Assembly (NCBI RefSeq): GCF_018070075.1
Contig: NZ_JAGPXE010000001.1
Span: 186,001-250,000 of the forward strand
Length of the DNA stretch: 64,000 bases
Reading direction: 5' to 3'
Origin: Saccharopolyspora endophytica
GTDB taxonomy: Bacteria > Actinomycetota > Actinomycetes > Mycobacteriales > Pseudonocardiaceae
The notes under the pieces were generated by a model. The model saw nothing but the letters and a program-made list of their open reading frames with translations, was not told the origin of the DNA and searched no databases. Position numbers and translations under genes: made by a program. How positions within the stretch are numbered: position 1 is the stretch's first letter; each line of letters starts with the position of its first letter. Positions 58,223 to 64,000 of the stretch are shown here, in pieces.

Positions 58223-58947
58223 CCGTGCTCGGTAGCTGCGCGGCCTTCCCGGAACAGGGCCGGGCGTGCAGCGGATTCGCGGTGGACTGGGCCGGGCACC
58301 GCCTGGTCCTCGACCTCGGCTACGCGACCCTGCCGAGGCTGTTCGACCACTGGCCGGACGGCCGGGTGGACGCGGTAGTCATCACCCACGAACACCCCGA
58401 TCACTGCATCGACCTGCACGGCCTGTTCCGCGCGAGATTCTACGGCGGTGGGCCGACACTGCCGTTGTACTGCCCTCCTGGCGTGCTCGACCGGCTCGCC
58501 GGCCTGGAACCCGACGTCGACCTGCACGCGGTCTTCGACGTGCACCCGCTACCGGGGGCGTACCGGGTTGGGCCGTTCGAGCTGACCGGTCTGGCACTCC
58601 CGCACTTCGTGCCCAACACGGGAATCCGGTTGAGCGCCGAGGGCATCACGTTGGCCTACACCGGAGACACGGGAGTGGACCGGAACCTCGTGGAACTGGG
58701 CCGGAACGCCGAGCTGTTCATCGTCGACGCCACCGACCGGCCCGGCGAAGCTTCGCGGCGGAACCTGCTGTCCGCCACGGAAGCCGGGTGGTGGGCGCAG
58801 CGGGCGGGTGCCCGGAACCTGATGCTCACGCACTTCTGGCCGGGCAACGACCGCGCAGCAGCCCTGGCCGCAGCACGAGCGGAGTTCGCCGGAGACGTGT
58901 TTACGGCCGAAGAGGGTTCCACGTTCGCCTTTGCTCCCAACGGGTAG
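58210..58947 (+). CDS. MBL-fold metallo-hydrolase
   Basis: 245 residues from GTG 58210 (GTG 58219, overlapping the upstream TGA as GTGA, is an alternative). RVTVLGSCAAFPEQGRACSG and the metal motif THEHPDHCIDL (about 59-69) are followed by LPHFVPNTG (His), YTGDTGVDRN (Asp) and LTHFWPGND (His). Resembles the RNase Z-like/phosphodiesterase subfamily with two metal ions. Substrate unknown; it overlaps the F420-type gene. Confidence 0.9.
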   Translation: MRRVTVLGSCAAFPEQGRACSGFAVDWAGHRLVLDLGYATLPRLFDHWPDGRVDAVVITHEHPDHCIDLHGLFRARFYGGGPTLPLYCPPGVLDRLAGLEPDVDLHAVFDVHPLPGAYRVGPFELTGLALPHFVPNTGIRLSAEGITLAYTGDTGVDRNLVELGRNAELFIVDATDRPGEASRRNLLSATEAGWWAQRAGARNLMLTHFWPGNDRAAALAAARAEFAGDVFTAEEGSTFAFAPNG

Positions 58948-59019
58948 TGGCCGCGGGAAGGCCCGGTCGGGGTGGTTGAGCTGTGCTCTGCTGGTCGGTG
59001 GGACTGGGAGGAGGCGGTC

Positions 59020-60102
59020 GTGCGCTGGATCCGGATGCTGCTGTGCGCGCTCGTCCTGCTGTGCCTGGCGCCGCAGGCGAGTGCGCGGACCTCACCGCCG
59101 ACGCTGCCCCCGCCGCAAGGGGCCTTTCCCGTCGGCGAGGTCTCGTTCCCACTCGTGGACCCGGATCGTACCGATCCGTGGCACCCGGCCGGCGGGCCGC
59201 GGACGCTGATGACGACGCTGCGGTACCCGGCGGTCGACGGACGCGGTGAGCAGGCGGAGTACATGCACCCGGAGGTCGCCCGGCAGTCCACGGCCAACTG
59301 GCTGGTGGACGTTCCGCCCGAGCAGGTCGCGGCCACGCGGACGCACGGCGAGCAGGCGGCCGTCCCGAGGACGGGCCGGTGGCCGTTGGTGGTGCTCTCG
59401 CCGGGCTTCTCGTTGCCGCGCGCCACGGTGAGCTCCCTCGCCGAGCACCTCGCCGGCAGCGGTTACGCGGTCGCCACGGTGGACCACCTCCACGAGGCGC
59501 CGATCGCGCTGCCGGACGGTCGGGTGGTGCCGTGCGCCAGGCCGGTGCCGTGCGGTCTGCACGATCTGCAGCCGGTGGTGGAGTCGCGCGTTCTCGACCT
59601 GGGCTTCGTCGTCGATCACCTGTCCGCGCTGCCGTTCGTGGACGGCGAGCGCATCGGGGTCGCAGGGCATTCGATCGGCGGCGCCAGCGCGCTGACCCTC
59701 CAACGCCGGGATCCGCGGATCGATGCCGCGGCCAACCTCGACGGCACCCTCTACCGGCCGGAGTCCGTGGCCGGTCTCGACCGCCCGGCGCTGCTGCTGC
59801 GCAACGGCGAAGCCTGGGAGGGCGACCAGGATCCGACGTGGGGTCAAGCGTGGCCGGGCATCCACGGCTGGAAGCGCTGGCTCGCGGTCCGGGGCACGGA
59901 CCACTCCTCGTTCACCGACATCTGGTTGATCATCGACCAGCTCACCGGTCAGGGCCCACCGCTGGATCCGGCTCGGGCCATCGACGTGACGCGCACCTTC
60001 CTCGCGGCGTTCTTCGACCAGCACCTCAAGCACGAGCCACGACCGGTGCTGGACGGGCCGTCGGCGCAGTTCCCCGAGGTGGTGTTCGTCGGGACCGGGT
60101 GA
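59020..60102 (+). CDS. Secreted alpha/beta hydrolase (PAF-acetylhydrolase/lipase-like)
   Basis: 360 residues from GTG 59020, after GGGAGGAGG. Signal peptide IRMLLCALVLLCLAPQASAR. Oxyanion region VVLSPGFSLPR (about 125), nucleophile elbow GHSIGGAS (Ser about 217), Asp in NLDGTLYRP (about 240) and His in RGTDHSSFTD (about 292), the order of PAF-AH type II-like lipases. Probably hydrolyses ester substrates outside the cell. A conserved-looking pair CARPVPCG may form a disulfide. Confidence 0.88.
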   Translation: MRWIRMLLCALVLLCLAPQASARTSPPTLPPPQGAFPVGEVSFPLVDPDRTDPWHPAGGPRTLMTTLRYPAVDGRGEQAEYMHPEVARQSTANWLVDVPPEQVAATRTHGEQAAVPRTGRWPLVVLSPGFSLPRATVSSLAEHLAGSGYAVATVDHLHEAPIALPDGRVVPCARPVPCGLHDLQPVVESRVLDLGFVVDHLSALPFVDGERIGVAGHSIGGASALTLQRRDPRIDAAANLDGTLYRPESVAGLDRPALLLRNGEAWEGDQDPTWGQAWPGIHGWKRWLAVRGTDHSSFTDIWLIIDQLTGQGPPLDPARAIDVTRTFLAAFFDQHLKHEPRPVLDGPSAQFPEVVFVGTG

Positions 60103-60104
60103 GG

Positions 60105-60578
60105 TCAGAGGACGTGGGCCTCGGGCTCGTGGTGGATGGGGAAGTTGACCGAGCGGGCGATGAAGCAGACCTCGTGGATCTTGCCGTGCAGCGAGTTGGC
60201 CTGGTCGATCATCGATTCCTCGGTGACGGTCACCTGGGGCCGCAGCGTCACCTCGGTGAGCCGGCCGCCGCCTCCGCGCTCGTCCATCGTCATGACACCG
60301 TGCGCGTCGTCGGTGTAGTCGACGACGACCACTCCGGCGTTCGCGCTCAGGTGCAGGAACCAGAGCATGTGGCACTGGGCGACGGTCGCGACCAGCAGCT
60401 CTTCGGGGTTCCACCGGGACGGATCGCCCCGGAACGCGGGATCGGCCGACGCCGCGATGGGATCTTTGCCCTGCGCGAGGATCTCGTGCGCGCGGCTGAA
60501 AGCCCGGTAGTCGTTCGTGCCGGTTCCGAGATTCCCGGTCCATTCGATCGAGACGTCGTAACCATGCGCTGTCGCCAT
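60105..60578 (-). CDS. OsmC-family peroxiredoxin-like protein
   Basis: 157 residues. The two redox cysteines are in [16 protein letters not shown] (about residue 65) and [15 protein letters not shown] (about 135), with Glu in NPEELLVA. These proteins reduce organic hydroperoxides. The start ATG 60578 fits [16 protein letters not shown]. It is convergent with the lipase-like gene, with 2 nt between stops. Confidence 0.9.
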   Translation of the reverse strand: MATAHGYDVSIEWTGNLGTGTNDYRAFSRAHEILAQGKDPIAASADPAFRGDPSRWNPEELLVATVAQCHMLWFLHLSANAGVVVVDYTDDAHGVMTMDERGGGGRLTEVTLRPQVTVTEESMIDQANSLHGKIHEVCFIARSVNFPIHHEPEAHVL

Positions 60579-60623
60579 GCGAGGAGTGTTGGCAGCGGAG
60601 TGCTGAAAGCTGCGGGAAAAAGA

Positions 60624-60661
60624 AAGACCCAGGGAAGCTCTGGGCTTCTGACCTGGGTCTT
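60624..60661 (-). terminator. Terminator downstream of tRNA-Gly
   Basis: AAGACCCAGG (60624-60633) pairs with CCTGGGTCTT (60652-60661). On the minus strand it follows the tRNA by about 8 nt and is followed by TCTTTTTCCC. Confidence 0.75.
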
Positions 60662-60668
60662 CGTTCCG

Positions 60669-60742
60669 TGGAGCGGATGACGGGAATCGAACCCGCGTTC
60701 TCAGCTTGGGAAGCTGATGTTCTACCATTGAACTACATCCGC
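60669..60742 (-). tRNA. tRNA-Gly (anticodon CCC)
   Basis: 74 nt including encoded CCA (60669-60671). Acceptor GCGGATG/CATCCGC, D-arm with GTTCAATGGTAGAAC, anticodon stem TCAGC/GCTGA with loop TTCCCAA, and T-arm GCGGGTTCGATTCCCGT. Reads glycine GGG codons. It has its own terminator on the 3' side. Confidence 0.96.
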
Positions 60743-60832
60743 ATTCGTCGCAACGGTGCTCACCGTTCGACGCTGCGTAGATTAGCACGGTGGGCGGGGA
60801 AGATCGACATCGGCTCCCGATACCCTGGTCGT

Positions 60833-61414
60833 GTGCTGCTGAGTGATCGGGACCTGCGTAAAGAGCTGGACGAGGGACGTCTCGAACTGGATCCGTTCGA
60901 CCCGTCGATGATCCAGCCGTCGAGCATCGACGTGAGGCTGGACCGGTACTTCCGGGTCTTCGACAACACCCGCTACACCCACATCGATCCGTCGAAGCAG
61001 CAGGACGAGCTGACTTCGCTGGTCGAGACCCACGAGGACGAGCCGTTCGTGCTGCACCCGGGCGAGTTCGTGCTGGGGTCGACGTTCGAGTCGGTGAAGC
61101 TCCCCGACGACCTGGCCAGCCGGCTGGAGGGCAAGTCCTCGCTGGGGCGGCTGGGTCTGCTGACGCACTCCACGGCCGGGTTCATCGACCCGGGTTTCAG
61201 CGGCCACATCACGCTGGAGCTGTCCAACGTGGCGAACCTGCCGATCACCCTGTGGCCCGGGATGAAGATCGGCCAGCTCTGCCTGCTGCGGCTGTCCAGC
61301 CCCGCCGACTTCCCGTACGGGTCGAAGGAGGCGGGTTCGCGGTACCAGGGTCAGCGGGGCCCGACGTCCTCCCGCGCGTACCTCAACTTCAACGTCACCG
61401 ACACCCGCCGCTGA
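60833..61414 (+). CDS. dcd: dCTP deaminase
   Basis: 193 residues, the family length. [20 protein letters not shown] at the start, [16 protein letters not shown], the catalytic [10 protein letters not shown] (about 107-116; Ser/Arg and following Glu) and [17 protein letters not shown]. It deaminates dCTP toward dUTP or directly to dUMP; mycobacterial orthologs do both. GTG 60833 stands 6 nt after TACCCT, so the message is likely leaderless. Confidence 0.96.
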   Translation: MLLSDRDLRKELDEGRLELDPFDPSMIQPSSIDVRLDRYFRVFDNTRYTHIDPSKQQDELTSLVETHEDEPFVLHPGEFVLGSTFESVKLPDDLASRLEGKSSLGRLGLLTHSTAGFIDPGFSGHITLELSNVANLPITLWPGMKIGQLCLLRLSSPADFPYGSKEAGSRYQGQRGPTSSRAYLNFNVTDTRR

Positions 61415-61528
61415 GCGCTGCTGCTCGGGCGTGGAGCAGTGCGTTGCGAAGCCGGGTGGTAACGCTTCGCGTTCCCAGTGAATGTGACGTTTTGCCAGGT
61501 AAGCGCTGTTGCCTGGAGATTTGATGAT

Positions 61529-61546
61529 GGGTGAAACAAATCACCC
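61529..61546. promoter_or_regulatory. Inverted repeat upstream of the sugar porter gene
   Basis: GGGTGA-AACAAA-TCACCC, 110 nt before the ATG at 61656, in the gene-free stretch 61415-61655. Possible operator or promoter element. Confidence 0.4.
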
Positions 61547-61655
61547 TGAATCGAGCAAGGCAAGTGCGGGGTTCAGAACTTAGGATCCCTCCGCCCGGCG
61601 CTCTGGAACGATCCCGCAACGGGGCGGATCGGCGTGTGGGCAAGCGGGAGAATCG

Positions 61656-63062
61656 ATGTCCGCATTGCAGTCGCGTGCCTCGGGCGGAACCGCCAAGCTC
61701 GGGCACGTGGTGATGATCGCCGGGGCTGCGGCTCTCGGCGGCTTCTTGTTCGGCTACGACACCTCGGTGATCAACGGCGGTGTCGACGCGATCCAGGAGC
61801 ACTTCGGCGTCGGCTCGGCCCTGACCGGCCTGACCGTGTCGTCGGCGCTGCTGGGCTCGGCCGTCGGTGCCGGTATCGCCGGTGGCCTGGCCGACCGGAT
61901 CGGCCGGATCCGCGTCATGCAGCTGGCCGCGGTGCTGTTCATCATCAGCGCCATCGGCTCGGCCGTTCCCTTCGCGATCTGGGACCTGGCGATCTGGCGC
62001 GTGGTCGGTGGCGTCGCCATCGGCATCGCCTCGGTGATCGCCCCGGCCTACATCGCCGAGGTCGCGCCCGCCGAGTACCGAGGCCGGCTCGCCTCGTTGC
62101 AGCAGTTGGCGATCGTGCTCGGCATCGCCCTGTCCCAGCTGGTCAACTACGCCCTGGCGGCGTTCGCGGGCGGCAGCGCGTCCGGGATGCTGGGGCCGAT
62201 CCAGGCTTGGCAGTGGATGCTCGGCGTGGCCGCGATCCCGGCCGTGGTCTACCTCGTGGTGGCCTCCGCGATCCCGGAGTCGCCGCGTTACCTGGTCGCC
62301 GCCGGCAAGCTCGACCGGGCGCGCGAGGTGCTGAACAAGATCGAGGCGGGTGACGCCGACGCCAAGATCGCCGAGATCCAGGGTGCCCTGGGCGGCGAGC
62401 GCAAGCCGAAGCTGAGCGACCTGCGAGGCAAGTTCGGCGTGCTGCCGATCGTGTGGGTCGGCATGGCGATCGCCGCGTTGCAGCAGTTCGTCGGCATCAA
62501 CGTGATCTTCTACTACTCGTCGTCGCTGTGGCACTCGGTCGGCATCAACGAGGAGAGCTCGCTGCTGCTGAGCCTGTTCACCTCGATCGTGAACATCATC
62601 GGCACCCTCGTGGCCATCGCGCTGGTCGACAAGATCGGCCGCAAGCCGCTGCTGGTGATCGGTTCGGTCGGCATGACGGTCTCGCTGGCCGTGACCGGCT
62701 GGGCGTTCAGCTTCGCGCGGGTCGTCGGAGAGGACGCCATGCTGCCCGCGCAGTGGGGTGTCGTCGCGCTGATCTCGGCGAGCGCGTTCGTGCTGTTCTT
62801 CGCCGCCTCCTGGGGCGTGGTGATGTGGGTGCTGCTGGGCGAGATGTTCCCGGCGCGCATCCGCGCCGCCGCGCTGGCCGTCGGCACGGCGACCAACTGG
62901 GTGGCGAACTGGCTGGTGACGGTGAGCTTCCCGAGCATGCGGGACTGGAACCTGCCGGTCACGTACTTCATCTACGCGGCCTTCGCGGCGCTGTCGGTGG
63001 TCTTCGTGGTCAAGTACCTGAAGGAGACCAACGGCCGCTCCCTGGAGGAGATGGGCAGCTGA
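61656..63062 (+). CDS. Sugar porter family MFS transporter
   Basis: 468 residues, 12 spans. Sugar-porter signatures: GGFLFGYDTSVINGGVDAIQ (about 25-44), DRIGRIRVM (loop 2-3), PESPRYLVAAGKL (about 208-220), QQFVGINVIFYYSS (about 272-285), DKIGRKPLL and EMFPARIRAAAL. Close in type to xylose, glucose or myo-inositol proton symporters. ATG 61656 with GGGAG upstream. Canonical terminator after the stop. Confidence 0.94.
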   Translation: MSALQSRASGGTAKLGHVVMIAGAAALGGFLFGYDTSVINGGVDAIQEHFGVGSALTGLTVSSALLGSAVGAGIAGGLADRIGRIRVMQLAAVLFIISAIGSAVPFAIWDLAIWRVVGGVAIGIASVIAPAYIAEVAPAEYRGRLASLQQLAIVLGIALSQLVNYALAAFAGGSASGMLGPIQAWQWMLGVAAIPAVVYLVVASAIPESPRYLVAAGKLDRAREVLNKIEAGDADAKIAEIQGALGGERKPKLSDLRGKFGVLPIVWVGMAIAALQQFVGINVIFYYSSSLWHSVGINEESSLLLSLFTSIVNIIGTLVAIALVDKIGRKPLLVIGSVGMTVSLAVTGWAFSFARVVGEDAMLPAQWGVVALISASAFVLFFAASWGVVMWVLLGEMFPARIRAAALAVGTATNWVANWLVTVSFPSMRDWNLPVTYFIYAAFAALSVVFVVKYLKETNGRSLEEMGS

Positions 63063-63080
63063 CCCGGCTCCCCCGCAGCC

Positions 63081-63125
63081 GCAGTCGAGGGCGTCCCCAC
63101 CCGGGCGACGCCCTCGACTGCTTTT
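63081..63125 (+). terminator. Rho-independent terminator of the sugar porter gene
   Basis: GCAGTCGAGGGCGT (63081-63094) pairs perfectly with 63108-63121 and is followed by TTTT. Confidence 0.88.
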
Positions 63126-63169
63126 CGGGGCCAGGACCGGCCTCATGAGCTGCGGCGACGAGGTGGGAT

Positions 63170-63191
63170 TCGAATTTCGCGCGAAATTCGA
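63170..63191. repeat. Perfect 22-bp palindrome, second copy
   Basis: TCGAATTTCGC and its exact complement; identical to the inner 22 bp of the palindrome at 4453-4476, and again preceded by GGAT. It lies beyond a good terminator, so a simple terminator role is less likely here. Confidence 0.7.
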
Positions 63192-63209
63192 CCGCCGAAG
63201 TTCGGGCTC

Positions 63210-63228
63210 GGGGGGGGGGGGGGGGGGG
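63210..63228. repeat. Run of 19 G
   Basis: Nineteen consecutive G, 4 nt beyond the stop codon of the minus-strand gene at 63233. Exceptional even in GC-rich DNA; length may be a base-calling estimate. Confidence 0.8.
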
Positions 63229-63232
63229 ATGG

Positions 63233-63460
63233 TCAGGGGCGGTAGAGGGTGAGGTTGAAGAGGTCGCCGAAGCGGGCGTTGGCGTTCTCGGCGGTGTCGA
63301 AGACCGCGAACTGGCTCCTGCCGCGTTCGAGCCAGAACAGGACCGCTCTGGTCTCCAGCTCCATGCCCCAGATCTGGACCTTGTCCGGGTCGGGTGTTCC
63401 GTCGGTGTTCTTCTCGGCGAGGCCGAAGATCGTCGGTGTCATCGCGTTGATGGTCCGCAC
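63233..63460 (-). CDS. Small protein of unknown function beside an XRE regulator
   Basis: 75 residues from GTG 63460 (GGGGA upstream) or 69 from the ATG at 63442. Contains VQIWGMELETRAVLFWLERG and FAVFDTAENANARFGDLF. Soluble, no known family. Divergent from the XRE/DUF5753 gene, with an inverted repeat in the shared promoter region, so it is likely controlled by it. Confidence 0.65.
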   Translation of the reverse strand: MRTINAMTPTIFGLAEKNTDGTPDPDKVQIWGMELETRAVLFWLERGRSQFAVFDTAENANARFGDLFNLTLYRP

Positions 63461-63498
63461 GGGATTCCCCCGTTGGGATCACCGCAATCGGGAATCCC
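63461..63498. promoter_or_regulatory. Inverted repeat in the divergent promoter of the XRE regulator
   Basis: GGGATTCCC (63461-63469) and GGGAATCCC (63490-63498) are complementary. TGGGATCA occurs between them and again just before the ATG at 63522. A candidate autoregulatory operator. Confidence 0.5.
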
Positions 63499-63521
63499 GG
63501 TCCTGGGCTCCCGCTGGGATC

Positions 63522-64000
63522 ATGGAATTCGTGCGCAGCAGCCCCACGTTCCGGCGTCGTCGGCTCGCGCGGCGGATACGGCGGTTGCGGGAGGACGCCG
63601 GGCTCACCCAGGAGCAGGCCGCCGCTTCGCTGGACATGTCGACAAGTGCCCTCAGCCGCAAGGAGACCGGCGAGGTCGCCACCTCCGTCCACGAGGTGCG
63701 CTCGATGATGGACCTCTACGACGCCTACGACCCGGAGCTCGTTGATCTGGCCAGGTCGGCGAAGGCGAAGCCGTGGTGGCACGCGTACGGCATTACTAGT
63801 CGCGGTTATTTCGACTTGGAAGAAGAGGCTGTTTCGGTTCGCGATTGGCAGTCCGCCTTCCTGCCGGGATTGCTCCAGACCGAGGACTACGCGCGCGGAG
63901 TGTTCGATGGAGTGAGCGTGCTGGCGGAGAAGGAGATCGACAAGGCGGTGGCAGCGCGGATGCGGCGGCGGCATCGGCTGCACGATGCGGATGAGCCGCT
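63522..64000 (+). CDS. XRE-family regulator with DUF5753 domain (partial at window end)
   Basis: The first 159 codons are present; the frame is open to the edge. The helix-turn-helix is RRIRRLREDAGLTQEQAAAS and LDMSTSALSRKETGE (about 17-55), followed by KPWWHAYG and the DUF5753 entry VSVRDWQSAFLPGLLQTEDY, where Scr1-type proteins bind partners. ATG 63522. It is the intact counterpart of the remnant at 33300. A DUF397 gene would be expected just beyond the window. Confidence 0.9.
   Translation, partial: MEFVRSSPTFRRRRLARRIRRLREDAGLTQEQAAASLDMSTSALSRKETGEVATSVHEVRSMMDLYDAYDPELVDLARSAKAKPWWHAYGITSRGYFDLEEEAVSVRDWQSAFLPGLLQTEDYARGVFDGVSVLAEKEIDKAVAARMRRRHRLHDADEP

Noticed and set aside
1..64000. 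CRISPR array, insertion sequence, prophage or integrative element
   Set aside because: No regularly spaced identical repeats, no transposase, integrase or phage structural motif, and no duplicated tRNA end near tRNA-Gly were seen.

Overview
The window is very GC-rich actinobacterial DNA. GTG and TTG starts are common, third-position GC is very high, and several genes look leaderless (a TANNNT box 6-8 nt before the start codon). The block GT87 membrane protein ... rpsF-ssb-rpsR-rplI-dnaB, with an intein in the DnaB Walker A loop, matches the Rv0051-Rv0058 region of Mycobacterium tuberculosis. DUF397/DUF5753 regulator loci, an SSI-type inhibitor, an Erm methyltransferase and paired PhoX-like proteins point to Pseudonocardiaceae, plausibly Saccharopolyspora. 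The genus is an inference. I see no phage, insertion sequence, transposase or CRISPR array.

Layout. 1-6700: the end of a polar amino acid ABC importer, a large membrane protein split into two reading frames, and a secreted SGNH hydrolase. 5.5-9.9 kb: a ROK repressor divergent from a three-gene sugar ABC importer. 10.3-12.1 kb: GTP-dependent PEP carboxykinase. 12.5-14.5 kb: a DxDxDG-repeat protein and a secreted trypsin-like protease. 14.6-18.5 kb: two dynamin-like GTPases with a GrpE-like gene between them. 18.7-25.7 kb: HAD phosphatase, ABC exporter, universal stress protein, an unknown gene beside a CRP/GlxR-type site, trmB, and a divergent nitric oxide synthase oxygenase. 26-29.5 kb: MTA/SAH deaminase-like amidohydrolase, SDR and MFS. 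29.6-37.1 kb: two Tat-exported PhoX-like proteins enclosing an erm gene, a broken XRE/DUF5753 regulator and a DUF397 gene; then an MFS exporter. 37.2-44.7 kb: an unknown acidic protein, a CrcB pair, an OmpA-like lipoprotein, a DrrAB-like exporter and a FadE5-like acyl-CoA dehydrogenase. 44.7-53.2 kb: the replication/ribosome block with a DnaA-box cluster before dnaB. 53.2-64 kb: mixed metabolic genes (DinB, frameshifted SDR, SSI inhibitor, methyltransferase, F420-type reductase, MBL hydrolase, lipase-like hydrolase, OsmC), tRNA-Gly(CCC), dcd, a sugar porter, and an XRE/DUF5753 regulator running off the end.

Main points for a second look. (1) A structured repeat of about 170-190 nt occurs four times (about 1757, 21690, 23180, 48008), always on the + strand and 3' of + strand genes. 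Its two stems keep their pairing while their sequence changes. (2) A nitric oxide synthase-like protein keeps the heme cysteine but has lost the surrounding RCxGR motif and the C-terminal pterin-binding WxW segment. (3) Seven DnaA-box-like 9-mers lie in one orientation with helical phasing directly upstream of dnaB. (4) The DnaB intein has class 3 features (Ala1, W-C-T) and two cysteine clusters inside its endonuclease region. (5) A nested leader hairpin precedes erm. Several palindromes, two frameshifted or split genes and a 19-nt G run are also listed. All domain assignments come from reading the sequence; no searches were run.
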